From Micromussa lordhowensis (taxonomy: Eukaryota; Cnidaria; Anthozoa; Scleractinia; Lobophylliidae): a stretch of 64,000 nucleotides of DNA. The translations under genes were made by a program, and so were the position numbers. The notes beneath the pieces were generated by a model that was given only the letters and a program-made list of their open reading frames with translations, was not told the origin of the DNA and ran no database searches. The stretch covers positions 23,338,721 to 23,402,720 of the forward strand of contig OZ026597.1 of NCBI GenBank assembly GCA_964020085.1, read 5' to 3'. Positions 53,363 through 64,000 of this stretch are shown piece after piece (the stretch's first letter is position 1; each line of letters starts with the position of its first letter).

Positions 53363-54553
53363 AGCATTTTCCCTTTGTCCCCCCTTGGCAAAATCTCAGA
53401 AAATGGCCGATTTAGGTCTCCTTGCCAAATTTGTCATAACTCGGCTATGCGGACACTTATGGAGCCGCAATTTGCAGCAAAATGCTCTCCTATGTTTGCA
53501 CTTAAAGTGCATACTAATTAGGAGATGATGTCATTTGCGCCAGGGTGTTTTTGAAGCCCGTATAGTCGGCCTACTTTTTTGAGCATTTTCCCTTGGTCAC
53601 CCCTTGGCAAAATCTCAGAAAATGGCCGATTTAGGTCTCTTTGCCAAATTTGTCATAACTCGGCTATGCGGACACTTATGGAGCCGCAATTTGCAGCAAA
53701 ATGTTCTCCTATGTTTGCACTTCAAGTGCATACTAATTAGGAGATGATGCCATTTGCGCCAGGGTGTTTTTGAAGCCCGTATTTGGCCTACTTTTTTGAG
53801 CATTTTCCCTTGGTCCCCCCTTAACAAAATCTCAGAAAATGGCCGATTTAGGTCTCCTTGCCAAATTTGTCATAACTCGGCTATGCGGACACTTATGGAG
53901 CCGCAATTTGCATCAAAATGTTTTCCTATGTTTGCACTTCAAGTGCATACTAATTAGGAGATGATGCCATTTGCGCCAGGGTGTTTTTGAAGCCCGTATA
54001 GTCGGCCTACTTTTTTGAGCATTTTCCCTTGGTCCCCCCTTGGCAAAATCTCAGAAAATGGCCGATTTAGGTCTCCTTGCCAAATTTGTCATAACTCGGC
54101 TATGCGAACACTTATGGAGCCGCAATTTGCAGCAAAATGTTCTCCTATGTTTGCACTTCAAGTGCATACTAATTAGGAGATGATGCCATTTGCGCCAGGG
54201 TGTTTTTATAGCCCGTATAGTCGGCCTACTTTTTTGAGCATTTTCCCTTGGTCCCCCCTTGGCAAAATCTCAGAAAATGGCCGATTTAGGTCTCCTTGCC
54301 AAATTTGTCATAACTCTGCTATGCGGACACTTATGGAGCCGCAATTTGCAGCAAAATGTTCTCCTATGTTTGCACTTTAAGTTCATACAATTTAAGAGAT
54401 GATTCCATTTGCGCCAGGGTGTTTTTGAAGCCCGTATAGTCGGTCTACTTTTTTGAGCATTTTCCCTTTGTCCCCCCTTGGCAAAATCTCAGAAAATGGC
54501 CGATTTAGGTCTCCTTGCCAAATTTGTCATAACTCGGCTATGCGGACACTTAT
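53363..54553. repeat. Second copy of the block at about 49860-51050
   Basis: This is the matching copy at the 3503-bp offset, with the same CGTATTTGG deletion, TTAAC, GCATC, GCGAACAC and TTCATACAATTTAAG marks in the same order. Its right end joins directly to a monomer with GAAAATG, GTGCGTAC, TTCTTTTGG and CTTGAC (54560-54740). That monomer type lies further right, at about 51290, in the first copy's neighbourhood. The join suggests a recombination or deletion breakpoint near 54.55 kb. Confidence 0.82.
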
Positions 54554-56062
54554 GGAGCCGCAATTTGCAGGAAAATGTTCTCCTATGTTTGCACTTCAAG
54601 TGCGTACTAATTAGGAGATGATGCCATTTGCGCCAGGGTGTTTTTGAAGCCCGTATAGTCGGCCTACTTTTTTGAGCATTTTCTTTTGGTCCCCCCTTGG
54701 CAAAATCTCAGAAAATGGCCGATTTAGGTCTCCTTGACAAATTTGTCATAACTCGGCTATGCGGACACTTATGGAGCCGCAATTTGCAGCAAAATGTTCT
54801 CCTATGTTTGCACTTCAAGTGCATACTAATTAGGAGATGATGCCATTTGCGCCAGGGTGTTTTTGAAGCCCGTATAGTCGGCCTACTTTTTTGAGCATTT
54901 TCCCTTGGTCCCCCCTTGGCAAAATCTCAGAAAATGGCCGATTTAGGTCTCTTTGCCAAATTTGTCATAACTCGGCTATGCGGACACTTATGGAGCCGCA
55001 ATTTGCAGCAAAATGTTCTCCTATGTTTGCACTTTAAGTGCATACAAATTAGGAGATGATGCCATTTGCGCCAGGGTGTTTTTGAAGCCCGTATAGTCGG
55101 CCTACTTTTTTGAGCATTTTCCCTTGGTCCCCCTTTGGAAAAATCTCAGAAAATGGCCGATTTATGTCTCCTTGCCAAATTTGTCATAACTTGGCTATGC
55201 GGACACTTATGGAGCCGCAATTTGCAGCAAAATGTTCTCCTATGTTTGCACTTCAAGTGCATACTAATTAGGAGATGATGCCATTTGCGCCAGGGTGTTT
55301 TTGAAGCCCGTATAGTCGGCCTACTTTTTTGAGCATTTTCCCTTGGTCCCCCCTTGGCAAAATCTCAGAAAATGGCCGATTTAGGTGTCCTTGCCAAATT
55401 TGTCATAATTCGGCTATGCGGACACTTATGGAGCCGCAATTTGCAGCAAAATGTTCTCCTATGTTTGCACTTCAAGTGCATACTAATTAGGAGATGATGC
55501 CATTTGCGCCAGGGTGTTTTTGAAGCCCGTATAGTCGGCCTACTTTTTTGAGCATTTTCCCTTGGTCCCCCCTTGGCAAAATCTCAGAAAATGGCCGATT
55601 TAGGTCTCCTTGCCAAATTTGTCATAACTCGGCTATGCGGACACTTATGGAGCCGCAATTTGCAGCAAAATGTTCTCCTATGTTTGCACTTCAAGTGCAT
55701 ACTAAATAGGAGATGATGCCATTTGCGCCAGGGTGTTTTTGAAGCCCGTATAGTCGGCCTACTTTTTTGAGCATTTTCCCTTGGTCCCCCCTTGGCAAAA
55801 TCTCAGAAAATGGCCGATTTAGGTCTCCTTGCCAAATTTGTCATAACTCGGCAATGCGGACACTTATGGAGCCGCAATTTGCAGCAAAATGTTCTCCTAT
55901 GTTTGCACTTCAAGTGCATACTAATTAGGAGATGATGCCATTTGCGCCAGGGTGTTTTCAAAGCCCGTATAGTCGGCCTACTTTTTTGAGCATTTTCCCT
56001 TGGTCCCCCCTTGGCAAAATCTCAGAAAATGGCCGATTTAGGTCTCCTTGCCAAATTTGTCA

Positions 56063-56938
56063 TAACTCGGCTATGCGGACACTTATGGAGCCGCAAATTG
56101 CAGCAAAATGTTCTCCTATGTTTGCACTTCAAGTGCATACTAATTAAGAGATGATACCATTTACGCCAGGGTGTTTTTGAAGCCCGTATAGTCGGCCTTC
56201 TTTTTTGAGCACTTTCCCTTGGTCCCCCCTTGGCAAAATCTCAGAAAATGGCCGATTTAGGTCTCCTTGCCAAATTTGTCATAACTCGGCTATGCGGACA
56301 CTTATGGAGCTGCAATTTGCAGCAAAATGTTCTCCTATGTTTGCACTTCAAGTGCATACTAATTAGGAGATGATGCCATTTGCGCCAGGGTGTTTTTGAA
56401 GCCCGTATAGTCGGCCTACTTTTTTGAGCACTTTCCCTTGGTCCCCCCTTGGCAAAATCTCAGAAAATGGCCGATTTAGGTCTCCTTGCCAAATTTGTCA
56501 TAACTCGGCTATGCGGACACTTATGGAGCCGCAAATTGCAGCAAAATGTTCTCCTATGTTTGCACTTCAAGTGCATACTAATTAAGAGATGATACCATTT
56601 ACGCCAGGGTGTTTTTGAAGCCCGTATAGTCGGCCTTCTTTTTTGAGCACTTTCCCTTGGTCCCCCCTTGGCAAAATCTCAGAAAATGGCCGATTTAGGT
56701 CTCCTTGCCAAATTTGTCATAACTCGGCTATGCGGACACTTATGGAGCTGCAATTTGCAGCAAAATGTTCTCCTATGTTTGCACTTCAAGTGCATACTAA
56801 TTAGGAGATGATGCCATTTGCGCCAGGGTGTTTTTTTAGCCCGTATAGTCGGCCTACTTTTTTGAGCACTTTCCCTTGGTCCCCCCTTGGCAAAATCTCA
56901 GAAAATGGCCGATTTAGGTCTCCTTGCCAAATTTGTCA
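56063..56938. repeat. Tandem dimer duplication, 438 bp unit (inner layer)
   Basis: Monomers at 56063 and 56501 share GCCGCAAATTG, A at site 85, GATACCATTTACGCC, T at site 137 and GAGCACTTT. Monomers at 56282 and 56720 share GAGCTGCAATTTG. Marks such as CCGCAAATTG at 56091 and 56529 are exactly 438 bp apart. The second dimer also carries a run of seven T before AGCCC near 56829, which the first dimer lacks. Confidence 0.88.
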
Positions 56939-58250
56939 TAACTCGGCTATGCGGACACTTATGGAGCCGCAATTTGCAGCAAAATGTTCTCCTATGTTTG
57001 CACTTCAAGTGCATACTAATTAGGAGATGATGCCATTTGCGCCAGGGTGTTTTTGAAGCCCGTATAGTCGGCCTACTTTTTTGAGCATTTTCCCTTGGTC
57101 CCCCCTTGGCAAAATCTCAGAAAATGGCCGATTTAGGTCTCCTTGCCAAATTTGTCATAACTCGGCTATGCGGCACTTATGGAGCCGCAATTTGCAGCAA
57201 AATGTTCTCCTATGTTTGCACTTCAAGTGCATACTAATTAGGAGATGATGCCATTTGCGCCAGGGTGTTTTTGAAGCCCGTATAGTCGGCCTACTTTTTT
57301 GAGCACTTTCCCTTGGTCCCCCCTTGGCAAAATCTCAGAAAATGGCCGATTTAGGTCTCCTTGCCAAATTTGTCATAACTCGGCTATGCGGACACTTATG
57401 GAGCCGCAAATTGCAGCAAAATGTTCTCCTATGTTTGCACTTCAAGTGCATACTAATTAAGAGATGATACCATTTACGCCAGGGTGTTTTTGAAGCCCGT
57501 ATAGTCGGCCTTCTTTTTTGAGCACTTTCCCTTGGTCCCCCCTTGGCAAAATCTCAGAAAATGGCCGATTTAGGTCTCCTTGCCAAATTTGTCATAACTC
57601 GGCTATGCGGACACTTATGGAGCTGCAATTTGCAGCAAAATGTTCTCCTATGTTTGCACTTCAAGTGCATACTAATTAGGAGATGATGCCATTTGCGCCA
57701 GGGTGTTTTTTTAGCCCGTATAGTCGGCCTACTTTTTTGAGCACTTTCCCTTGGTCCCCCCTTGGCAAAATCTCAGAAAATGGCCGATTTAGGTCTCCTT
57801 GCCAAATTTGTCATAACTCGGCTATGCGGACACTTATGGAGCCGCAATTTGCAGCAAAATGTTCTCCTATGTTTGCACTTCAAGTGCATACTAATTAGGA
57901 GATGATGCCATTTGCGCCAGGGTGTTTTTGAAGCCCGTATAGTCGGCCTACTTTTTTGAGCATTTTCCCTTGGTCCCCCCTTGGCAAAATCTCAGAAAAT
58001 GGCCGATTTAGGTCTCCTTGCCAAATTTGTCATAACTCGGCTATGCGGCACTTATGGAGCCGCAATTTGCAGCAAAATGTTCTCCTATGTTTGCACTTCA
58101 AGTGCATACTAATTAGGAGATGATGCCATTTGCGCCAGGGTGTTTTTGAAGCCCGTATAGTCGGCCTACTTTTTTGAGCACTTTCCCTTGGTCCCCCCTT
58201 GGCAAAATCTCAGAAAATGGCCGATTTAGGTCTCCTTGCCAAATTTGTCA
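56501..58250. repeat. Tandem tetramer duplication, 875 bp unit (outer layer)
   Basis: Copy 1 is 56501-57375 and copy 2 is 57376-58250. All marks recur 875 bp apart: CCGCAAATTG at 56529 and 57404, the T-rich AGCCC variant near 56829 and 57704, and a 1-base loss giving GCGGCACTT at 57170 and 58045. The unit is 4 x 219 minus the lost base. Its first half contains the second dimer of the 438-bp duplication, so the dimer event came first. Confidence 0.9.
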
Positions 58251-59125
58251 TACTCGGCTATGCGGACACTTGTGGAGCCGCAATTTGCAGCAAAATGTTC
58301 TCCTATGTTTGCACTTCAAGTGCATACTAATTAGGAGATGATGCCATTTGCGCCAGGGTGTTTTTGAAGCCCGTATAGTCGGCCTACTTTTTTGAGCATT
58401 TTCCCTTGGTCCCCCCTTGGCAAAATCTCAGAAAATGGCCGATTTAGGTCTCCTTGCCAAATTTGTCATAACTCGGCTATGCGGACACTTATGGAGCCGC
58501 AATTTGCAGCAAAATGTTCTCCTATGTTTGCACTTCAAGTGCATACTAATTAGGAGATGATGCCATTTGCGCCAGGGTGTTTTTGAAGCCCGTATAGTCG
58601 GCCTACTTTTTTGAGCATTTTCCCTTGGTCCCCCCTTGGCAAAATCTCAGAAAATGGCCGATTTAGGTCTCCTTGCCAAATTTGTCATAACTCGGCTATG
58701 CGGACACTTATGGAGCCGCAATTTGCAGCAAAATGTTCTCCTATGTTTGCACTTCAAGTGCATACTAATTAGCAGATGATGCCATTTGCGCCAGGGTGTT
58801 TTTGAAGCCCGTATAGTCGGCCTACTTTTTTGAGCATTTTCCCTTGGTCCCCCCTGGGCAAAATCTCAGAAATTGGCCGATTTAGGTCTCCTTGTCAAAT
58901 TTGTCATAACTCGGCTATGCGGACACTTATGTAGCCGCAATTAGCAGGAAAATGTTCTCCTATGTTTGCACTTCAAGTGCGTACTAATTAGGAGATGATG
59001 CCATTTGCGCCAGGGTGTTTTTGAAGCCCGTATAGTCGGCCTACTTTTTTGAGCATTTTCTTTTGGTCCCCCCTTGGCAAAATCTCAGAAAATGGCCGAT
59101 TTAGGTCTCCTTGACAAATTTGTCA

Positions 59126-61318
59126 TAACTCGGCTATGCGGACACTTATGGAGGCGCAATTTGCAGCAAAATGTTCTCCTATGTTTGCACTTCAAGTGCA
59201 TACTAATTAGGAGATAATGCCATTTGCGCCAGGGTGTTTTTGAAGCCCGTATAGTCGGCCTACTTTTTTGAGCATTTTCCCTTGGTCCCCCCTTGGCAAA
59301 AGCTCAGAAAATGGCCGATTTAGGTCTCTTTGCCAAATTTGTCATAACTCGGCTATGCGGACACTTATGGAGCCGCAATTTGCAGCAAAATGTTCTCCTA
59401 TGTTTGCACTTCAAGTGCATACTAATTAGGAGATGATGCCATTTGCGCCAGGGTGTTTTTGAAGCCCGTATAGTCGGCCTACTTTTTTGAGCATTTTCCC
59501 TTGGTCCCCCCTTGGCAAAATCTCAGAAAATGGCCGATTTAGGTCTCCTTGCCAAATTTATCATAACTCGGCTATGCGGACACTTATGGAGCCGCAATTT
59601 GCAGCAAAATGTTCTCCTATGTTTGCACTTCAAGTGCATACTAATTAGGAGATGATACCATTTGCGCCAGGGTGTTTTTGAAGCCCGTATAGTCGGCCTA
59701 CTTTTTTGAGCATTTTCCCTTGGTCCCCCCTTGGCAAAATCTCAGAAAATGGCCGATTTAGGTCTCCTTGCCAAATTTGTCATAACTTGGCTATGCGGAC
59801 ACTTATAGAGCCGCAATTTGCAGCAAAATGTTCTCCTATGTTTGCGCTTCAAGTGCATACTAATTAGGAGATGATGCCATTTGCGCCAGGGTGTTTTTGA
59901 AGCCCGTATAGTCGGCCTACTTTTTTTAAGCATTTCCCCTTGGTCCCCGCTCGGCAAAATCTCAGAAAATAGCCGATTTCGGTCTCCTTGCCAAATTTGT
60001 CATAACTCGGCTATGCGGACACTTATGGAGCCGCAATTTGCAGCAAAATGTTCTCCTATGTTTGCACTTTAAGTGCATACTAATTAGCAGATGATGCCAT
60101 TTGCGCCAGGGTGTTTTTGAAGCCCGTATAGTCGGCCTACTTTTTTGAGCATTTTCTTTTGGTCCCCCCTTGGCAAAATCTCAGAAAATGGCCGATTTAG
60201 GTCTCCTTGACAAATTTGTCATAACTCGGCTATGCGGACACTTATGGAGCCGCAATTTGCAGCAAAATGTTCTCCTATGTTTGCACTTCAAGTGCATACT
60301 ATTTAGGAGATGATGCCATTTGCGCCAGGGTGTTTTTGAAGCCCGTATAGTCGGCCTACTTTTTTGAGCATTTTCCCTTGGTCCCCTCTTGGCAAAATCT
60401 CAGAAAATGGCCGATTTAGGTCTCTTTGCCAAATTAGTCATAACTCGGCTATGCGGACACTTATGGAGCCGCAATTTGCAGCAAAATGTTCTCCTATGTT
60501 TGCACTTTAAGTGCATACTAATTAGGAGATGATGCCATTTGCGCCAGGGTGTTTTTGAAGCCCGTATAGTCGGCCTACTTTTTTGAGCATTTTCCCTTGG
60601 TCCCCCCTTGGCAAAATCTCAGAAAATGGCCGATTTAGGTCTCTTTGCGAAATTTGTCATAACTTGGCTATGCGGACACTTATGGAGCCGCAATTTGCAG
60701 CAAAATGTTCTCCTATGTTTCCACTTCAAGTGCATACTAATTAGGAGATGATGCCATTTGCGCCAGGGTGTTTTTGAAGCCCGTATAGTCGGCCTACTTT
60801 TTTGAGCATTTACCCTTGGTCCCCCCTTGGCAAAATCTCAGAAAATGGCCGATTTAGGTCTCCTTGCCAAATTTGTCATAACTTGGCTATGCGGACACTT
60901 ATAGAGCCGCAATTTGCATCAAAATGTTCTCCTATGTTTGCGCTTCAAGCGCATACTAATTAGGAGATGATGCCATTTGCGCCAGGGTGTTTTTGTAGCC
61001 CGTATAGTCGGCCTACTTTTTTTAAGCATTTTCCCTTGGTCCCCGCTTGGCAAAATCTCAGAAAAATAGCCGATTTAGGTCTCCTTGCCAAATTTGTCAT
61101 AACTCGGCTATGCGGACACTTATGGAGCCGCAATTTGCAGCAAAATGTTCTCCTATGTTTGCACTTCAAGTGCATACTAATTAGCAGATGATGCCATTTG
61201 CGCCAGGGTGTTTTTGAAGCCCGTATAGTCGGCCTACTTTTTTGAGCATTTTCTTTTGGTCCCCCCTTGGCAAAATCTCAGAAAATGGCCGATTTAGGTC
61301 TCCTTGACAAATTTGTCA
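59126..61318. repeat. 5-monomer higher-order repeat, about 1096 bp, two copies
   Basis: Copy 1 is 59126-60221 and copy 2 is 60222-61318. Shared marks in the same order are ACTTGGC (near 59786 and 60882), ACTTATAGAG (59801 and 60897), TTTGCGCTTC (59841 and 60937), an extra T with TTAAGC (near 59928 and 61022), TCCCCGCT (near 59944 and 61281), TTAGCAGATG (near 60084 and 61181), and TTCTTTTGG with CTTGAC (60206 and 61303). Copy 2 is one base longer because of an extra A near 61064. Confidence 0.82.
60939..60953. repeat. Palindrome with paired changes in both arms
   Basis: This copy of the 15-bp palindrome reads TGCGCTTCAAGCGCA. Both arms differ from the usual TGCACTTCAAGTGCA at the mirror-image position, so perfect symmetry is kept. 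The related copies near 52401 and 59843 have only the left-arm change (TGCGCTTCAAGTGCA). The 5-monomer HOR links 59843 directly to this copy, so the second change was probably added later. Confidence 0.8.
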
Positions 61319-64000
61319 TAACTCGGCTATGCGGACACTTATGGAGCCGCAATTTGCAGCAAAATGTTCTCCTATGTTTGCACTTCAAGTGCATACTAAT
61401 TAAGATATGATGCCATTTGCGCCAGGGTGTTTTTGAAGCCCGTATAGTCGGCCTACTTTTTTGAGCATTTTCCCTTGGTCCCCCCTTGGCAAAATCTCAG
61501 AAAATGGCCGATTTAGGTCTCCTTGCCAAATTTGTCATAACTCGGCTATGCGGACACTTATGGAGCCGCAATTTGCAGCAAAATGTTCTCCTATGTTTGC
61601 ACTTCAAGTGCATACTAATTAGGAGATGATGCCATTTGCGCCAGGGTGTTTTTGAAGCCCGTATAGTCGGCCTACTTTTTTGAGCATTTTCCCTTGGTCC
61701 CACCTTGGCAAAATCTCAGAAAATGGCCGATTTAGGTCTCCTTGCCAAATTTGTCATAACTCGGCTATGCGGACACTTATGGAGCCGCAATTTGCAGCAA
61801 AATGTTCTCCTATGTTTGCACTTCAAGTGCATACTAATTAGGAGATGATGCCATTTGCGCCAGGGTGTTTTTGAAGCCCGTATAGTCCGCCTACTTTTTT
61901 GAGCATTTTCCCTTGGTCCCCCCTTGGCAAAATCTCAGAAAATGGCCGATTTAGGTCTCCTTGCCAAATTTGTCATAACTCGGCTATGCGGACACTTATG
62001 GAGCCGCAATTTGCAGCAAAATGTTCTCCTATGTTTGCACTTCAAGTGCATACTAATTAGGAGATGATGCCATTTGCGCCAGGGTGTTTTTGAAGCCCGT
62101 ATAGTCGGCCTACTTTTTTGAGCATTTTCCCTTGGTCCCCCCTTGGCAAAATCTCAGAAAATGGCCGATTTAGGTCTCCTTGCCAAATTTGTCATAACTC
62201 GGCTATGCGGACACTTATGGAGCCGCAATTTGCAGCAAAATGTTCTCCTATGTTTGCACTTCAAGTGCATACTAATTAGGAGATGATGCCATTTGCGCCA
62301 GGGTGTTTTTGAAGCCCGTATAGTCGGCCTACTTTTTTGAGCATTTTCCCTTGGTCCCCCCTTGGCAAAATCTCAGAAAATGGCCGATTTAGGTCTCCTT
62401 GCCAAATTTGTCATAACTCGGCTATGCGGACACTTATGGAGCCGCAATTTGCAGCAAAATGTTCTCCTATGTTTGCACTTCAAGTGCATACTAATTAGGA
62501 GATGATGCCATTTGCGCCAGGGTGTTTTTGAAGCCCGTATAGTCGGCCTACTTTTTTGAGCATTTTCCCTTGGTCCCCCCTTGGCAAAATCTCAGAAAAT
62601 GGCCGATTTAGGTCTCCTTGCCAAATTTGTCATAACTCGGCTATGCGGACACTTATGGAGCCGCAATTTGCAGCAAAATGTTCTCCTATGTTTGCACTTC
62701 AAGTGCATACTAATTAGGAGATGATACCATTTGCGCCAGGGGGCTTTTGAAGCCCGTATAGTCGGCCTACTTTTTTGAGCATTTTCCCTTGGTCCTCCCT
62801 TGGCAAAATCTCAGAAAATGGCCGATTTAGGTCTCCTTGCCAAATTTGTCATAACTCGGCTATGCGGACACTTATGGAGGCGCAATTTGCAGCAAAATGT
62901 TCTCCTATGTTTGCACTTCAAGTGCATACTAATTAGGAGATGATGCCATTTGCGCCAGGGTGTTTTTGAAGCCCGTATAGTCGGCCTACTTTTTTGAGCA
63001 CTTTCCCTTGGTCCCCCCTTGGCAAAATCTCAGAAAATGGCCAATTTAGGTCTCCTTGCCAAATTTGTCATAACTCGTCTATGCGGACACTTATGGAGCC
63101 GCAATTTGCAGCAAAATGTTCTCCTATGTTTGCACTTCAAGTGCATACTAATTAAGAGATGATGCCATTTGCGCCAGGGTGTTTTTGAAGCCCGTATAGT
63201 CGGCCTACTTTTTTGAGCATTTTCCCTTGGTCCCCCCTTGGCAAAATCTCAGAAAATGGCCAATTTAGGTCTCCTTGCCAAATTTGTCATAACTCGTCTA
63301 TGCGGACACTTATGGAGCCGCAATTTGCAGCAAAATGTTCTCCTATGTTTGCACTTCAAGTGCATACTAATTAAGAGATGATGCCATTTGCGCCAGGGTG
63401 TTTTTGAAGCCCGTATAGTCGGCCTACTTTTTTGAGCATTTTCCCTTGGTCCCCCCTTGGCAAAATCTCAGAAAATGGCCGATTTAGGTCTCCTTGCCAA
63501 ATTTGTCATAACTCGGCTATGCGGACACTTATGGAGCCGCAATTTGCAGCAAAATGTTCTCCTATGTTTGCACTTCAAGTGCATACTAATTAGGAGATGA
63601 TGCCATTTGCGCCAGGGTGTTTTTGAAGCCCGTATAGTCGGCCTGCTTTTTTGAGCATTTTCCCTTGGTCACCCCTTGGCAAAATCTCAGAAAATGGCCG
63701 ATTTAGGTCTCCTTGCCAAATTTGTCATAACTCGGCTATGCGGACACTTATGGAGCCGCAATTTGCAGCAAAATGTTCTCCTATGTTTGCACTTCAAGTG
63801 CATACTAATTAGGAGATGATGCCATTTGCGCCAGGGTGTTTTTGAAGCCCGTATAGTCGGCCTACTTTTTTGAGCATTTTGCCTTGGTCCCCCCTTGGCA
63901 AAATCTCAGAAAATGGCCGATTTAGGTCTCCTTGCCAAATTTGTCATAACTCGGCTATGCGGACACTTATGTAGCCGCAATTTGCAGCAAAATGTTTTCC

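Larger units (their letters stand above)
1..64000. repeat. 219-bp tandem satellite array, 292 complete copies plus a partial one
   Basis: The same 219-bp unit recurs head to tail across the whole window, always in the same orientation, with no interruption. Using the T of the first TCACTCGG as unit start, copies begin at 1, 220, 439 and so on, and the last begins at 63947. 292 x 219 is 63948. The observed 63946 is fully explained by twelve small length changes that I located individually (net -2). Copies in the left and middle parts usually differ by only a few bases; those after about 49 kb differ more. There is no inserted mobile element, unique spacer or orientation switch. Length, purity and higher-order structure fit a eukaryotic centromeric or pericentromeric satellite. 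That assignment is inference; I do not recognise the family. Confidence 0.98.
49057..64000. repeat. Right domain: diverged B-type monomers with A at site 2
   Basis: From 49057 every monomer has A at site 2 and C at site 105. Nearly all have A at site 137; the exceptions are T near 56197, 56632 and 57509, plus a G near 63645. The A-B-C trimer is absent. Substitutions are clearly more frequent than to the left, and ten of the twelve length changes in the window lie here. Local families of rare variants form their own short HORs. This looks like an older or less homogenised part of the array, probably towards an array edge, although no edge is reached. Confidence 0.88.

Noticed and set aside
49584..61703. 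Many 63-74-codon open frames on both strands in the right domain
   Set aside because: All are the same two monomer-derived frames, exposed where a stop was lost by substitution or a small length change, for example TTTTTGA altered to TTTTTAT or TTTTTTA near 49610, 50703 and 54206. Plus- and minus-strand versions overlap in the same monomer. They are by-products of the 219-bp period.
1..64000. CRISPR array
   Set aside because: The period is 219 bp with no short conserved repeat alternating with unique spacers; the whole unit is conserved.
1..64000. rDNA intergenic spacer subrepeats
   Set aside because: Nothing resembling 18S, 5.8S or 28S rRNA or a Pol I promoter appears in 64 kb, and the array is far longer than typical spacer subrepeat blocks.

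Overview
The window is one uninterrupted tandem satellite array. Its monomer is 219 bp, about 46% GC by hand count of the first copy, and repeats head to tail in one orientation. There are 292 complete monomers (1-63946) and a 54-bp partial copy (63947-64000). I found no unique sequence, transposon, RNA gene or credible protein-coding gene. An array this long and homogeneous, with higher-order structure, points to eukaryotic constitutive heterochromatin, pericentromeric or centromeric in type. I do not recognise the monomer family and cannot name the organism; plant or animal are both possible.

Layout follows four diagnostic sites, numbered from the first base of the window: site 2 (C or A), site 85 (G or A), site 105 (C or G) and site 137 (A or T). 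Sites 105 and 137 define three main monomer types: A (G105/A137), B (C105/A137) and C (C105/T137). (1) Positions 1 to about 24.7 kb are mainly an A-B-C trimer, a 657-bp higher-order repeat (HOR), with C at site 2. They carry large tandem segmental duplications of 2, 6, 12 and 13 monomers. (2) Positions 24747-27593 are a transition zone, beginning with nine consecutive B monomers. (3) Positions 27594-49056 are again based on A, B and C, but B and B/C-hybrid monomers carry A at site 2. The trimer is more scrambled and in places collapses to an A-C dimer. (4) Positions 49057-64000 are almost all B type with A at site 2. They are more divergent, carry 10 of the 12 net length changes in the window, and have their own shorter local HORs of 2, 4 and 5 monomers.

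The array reads as a record of unequal exchange and gene conversion: an older, more diverged flank on the right and recently homogenised HOR arrays in the left and middle. No genes work together here. The short open frames are by-products of a 219-bp period (73 codons) with few stops per frame. The most interesting internal element is a 15-bp palindrome in every monomer. In one copy both arms have changed together so that pairing is kept.
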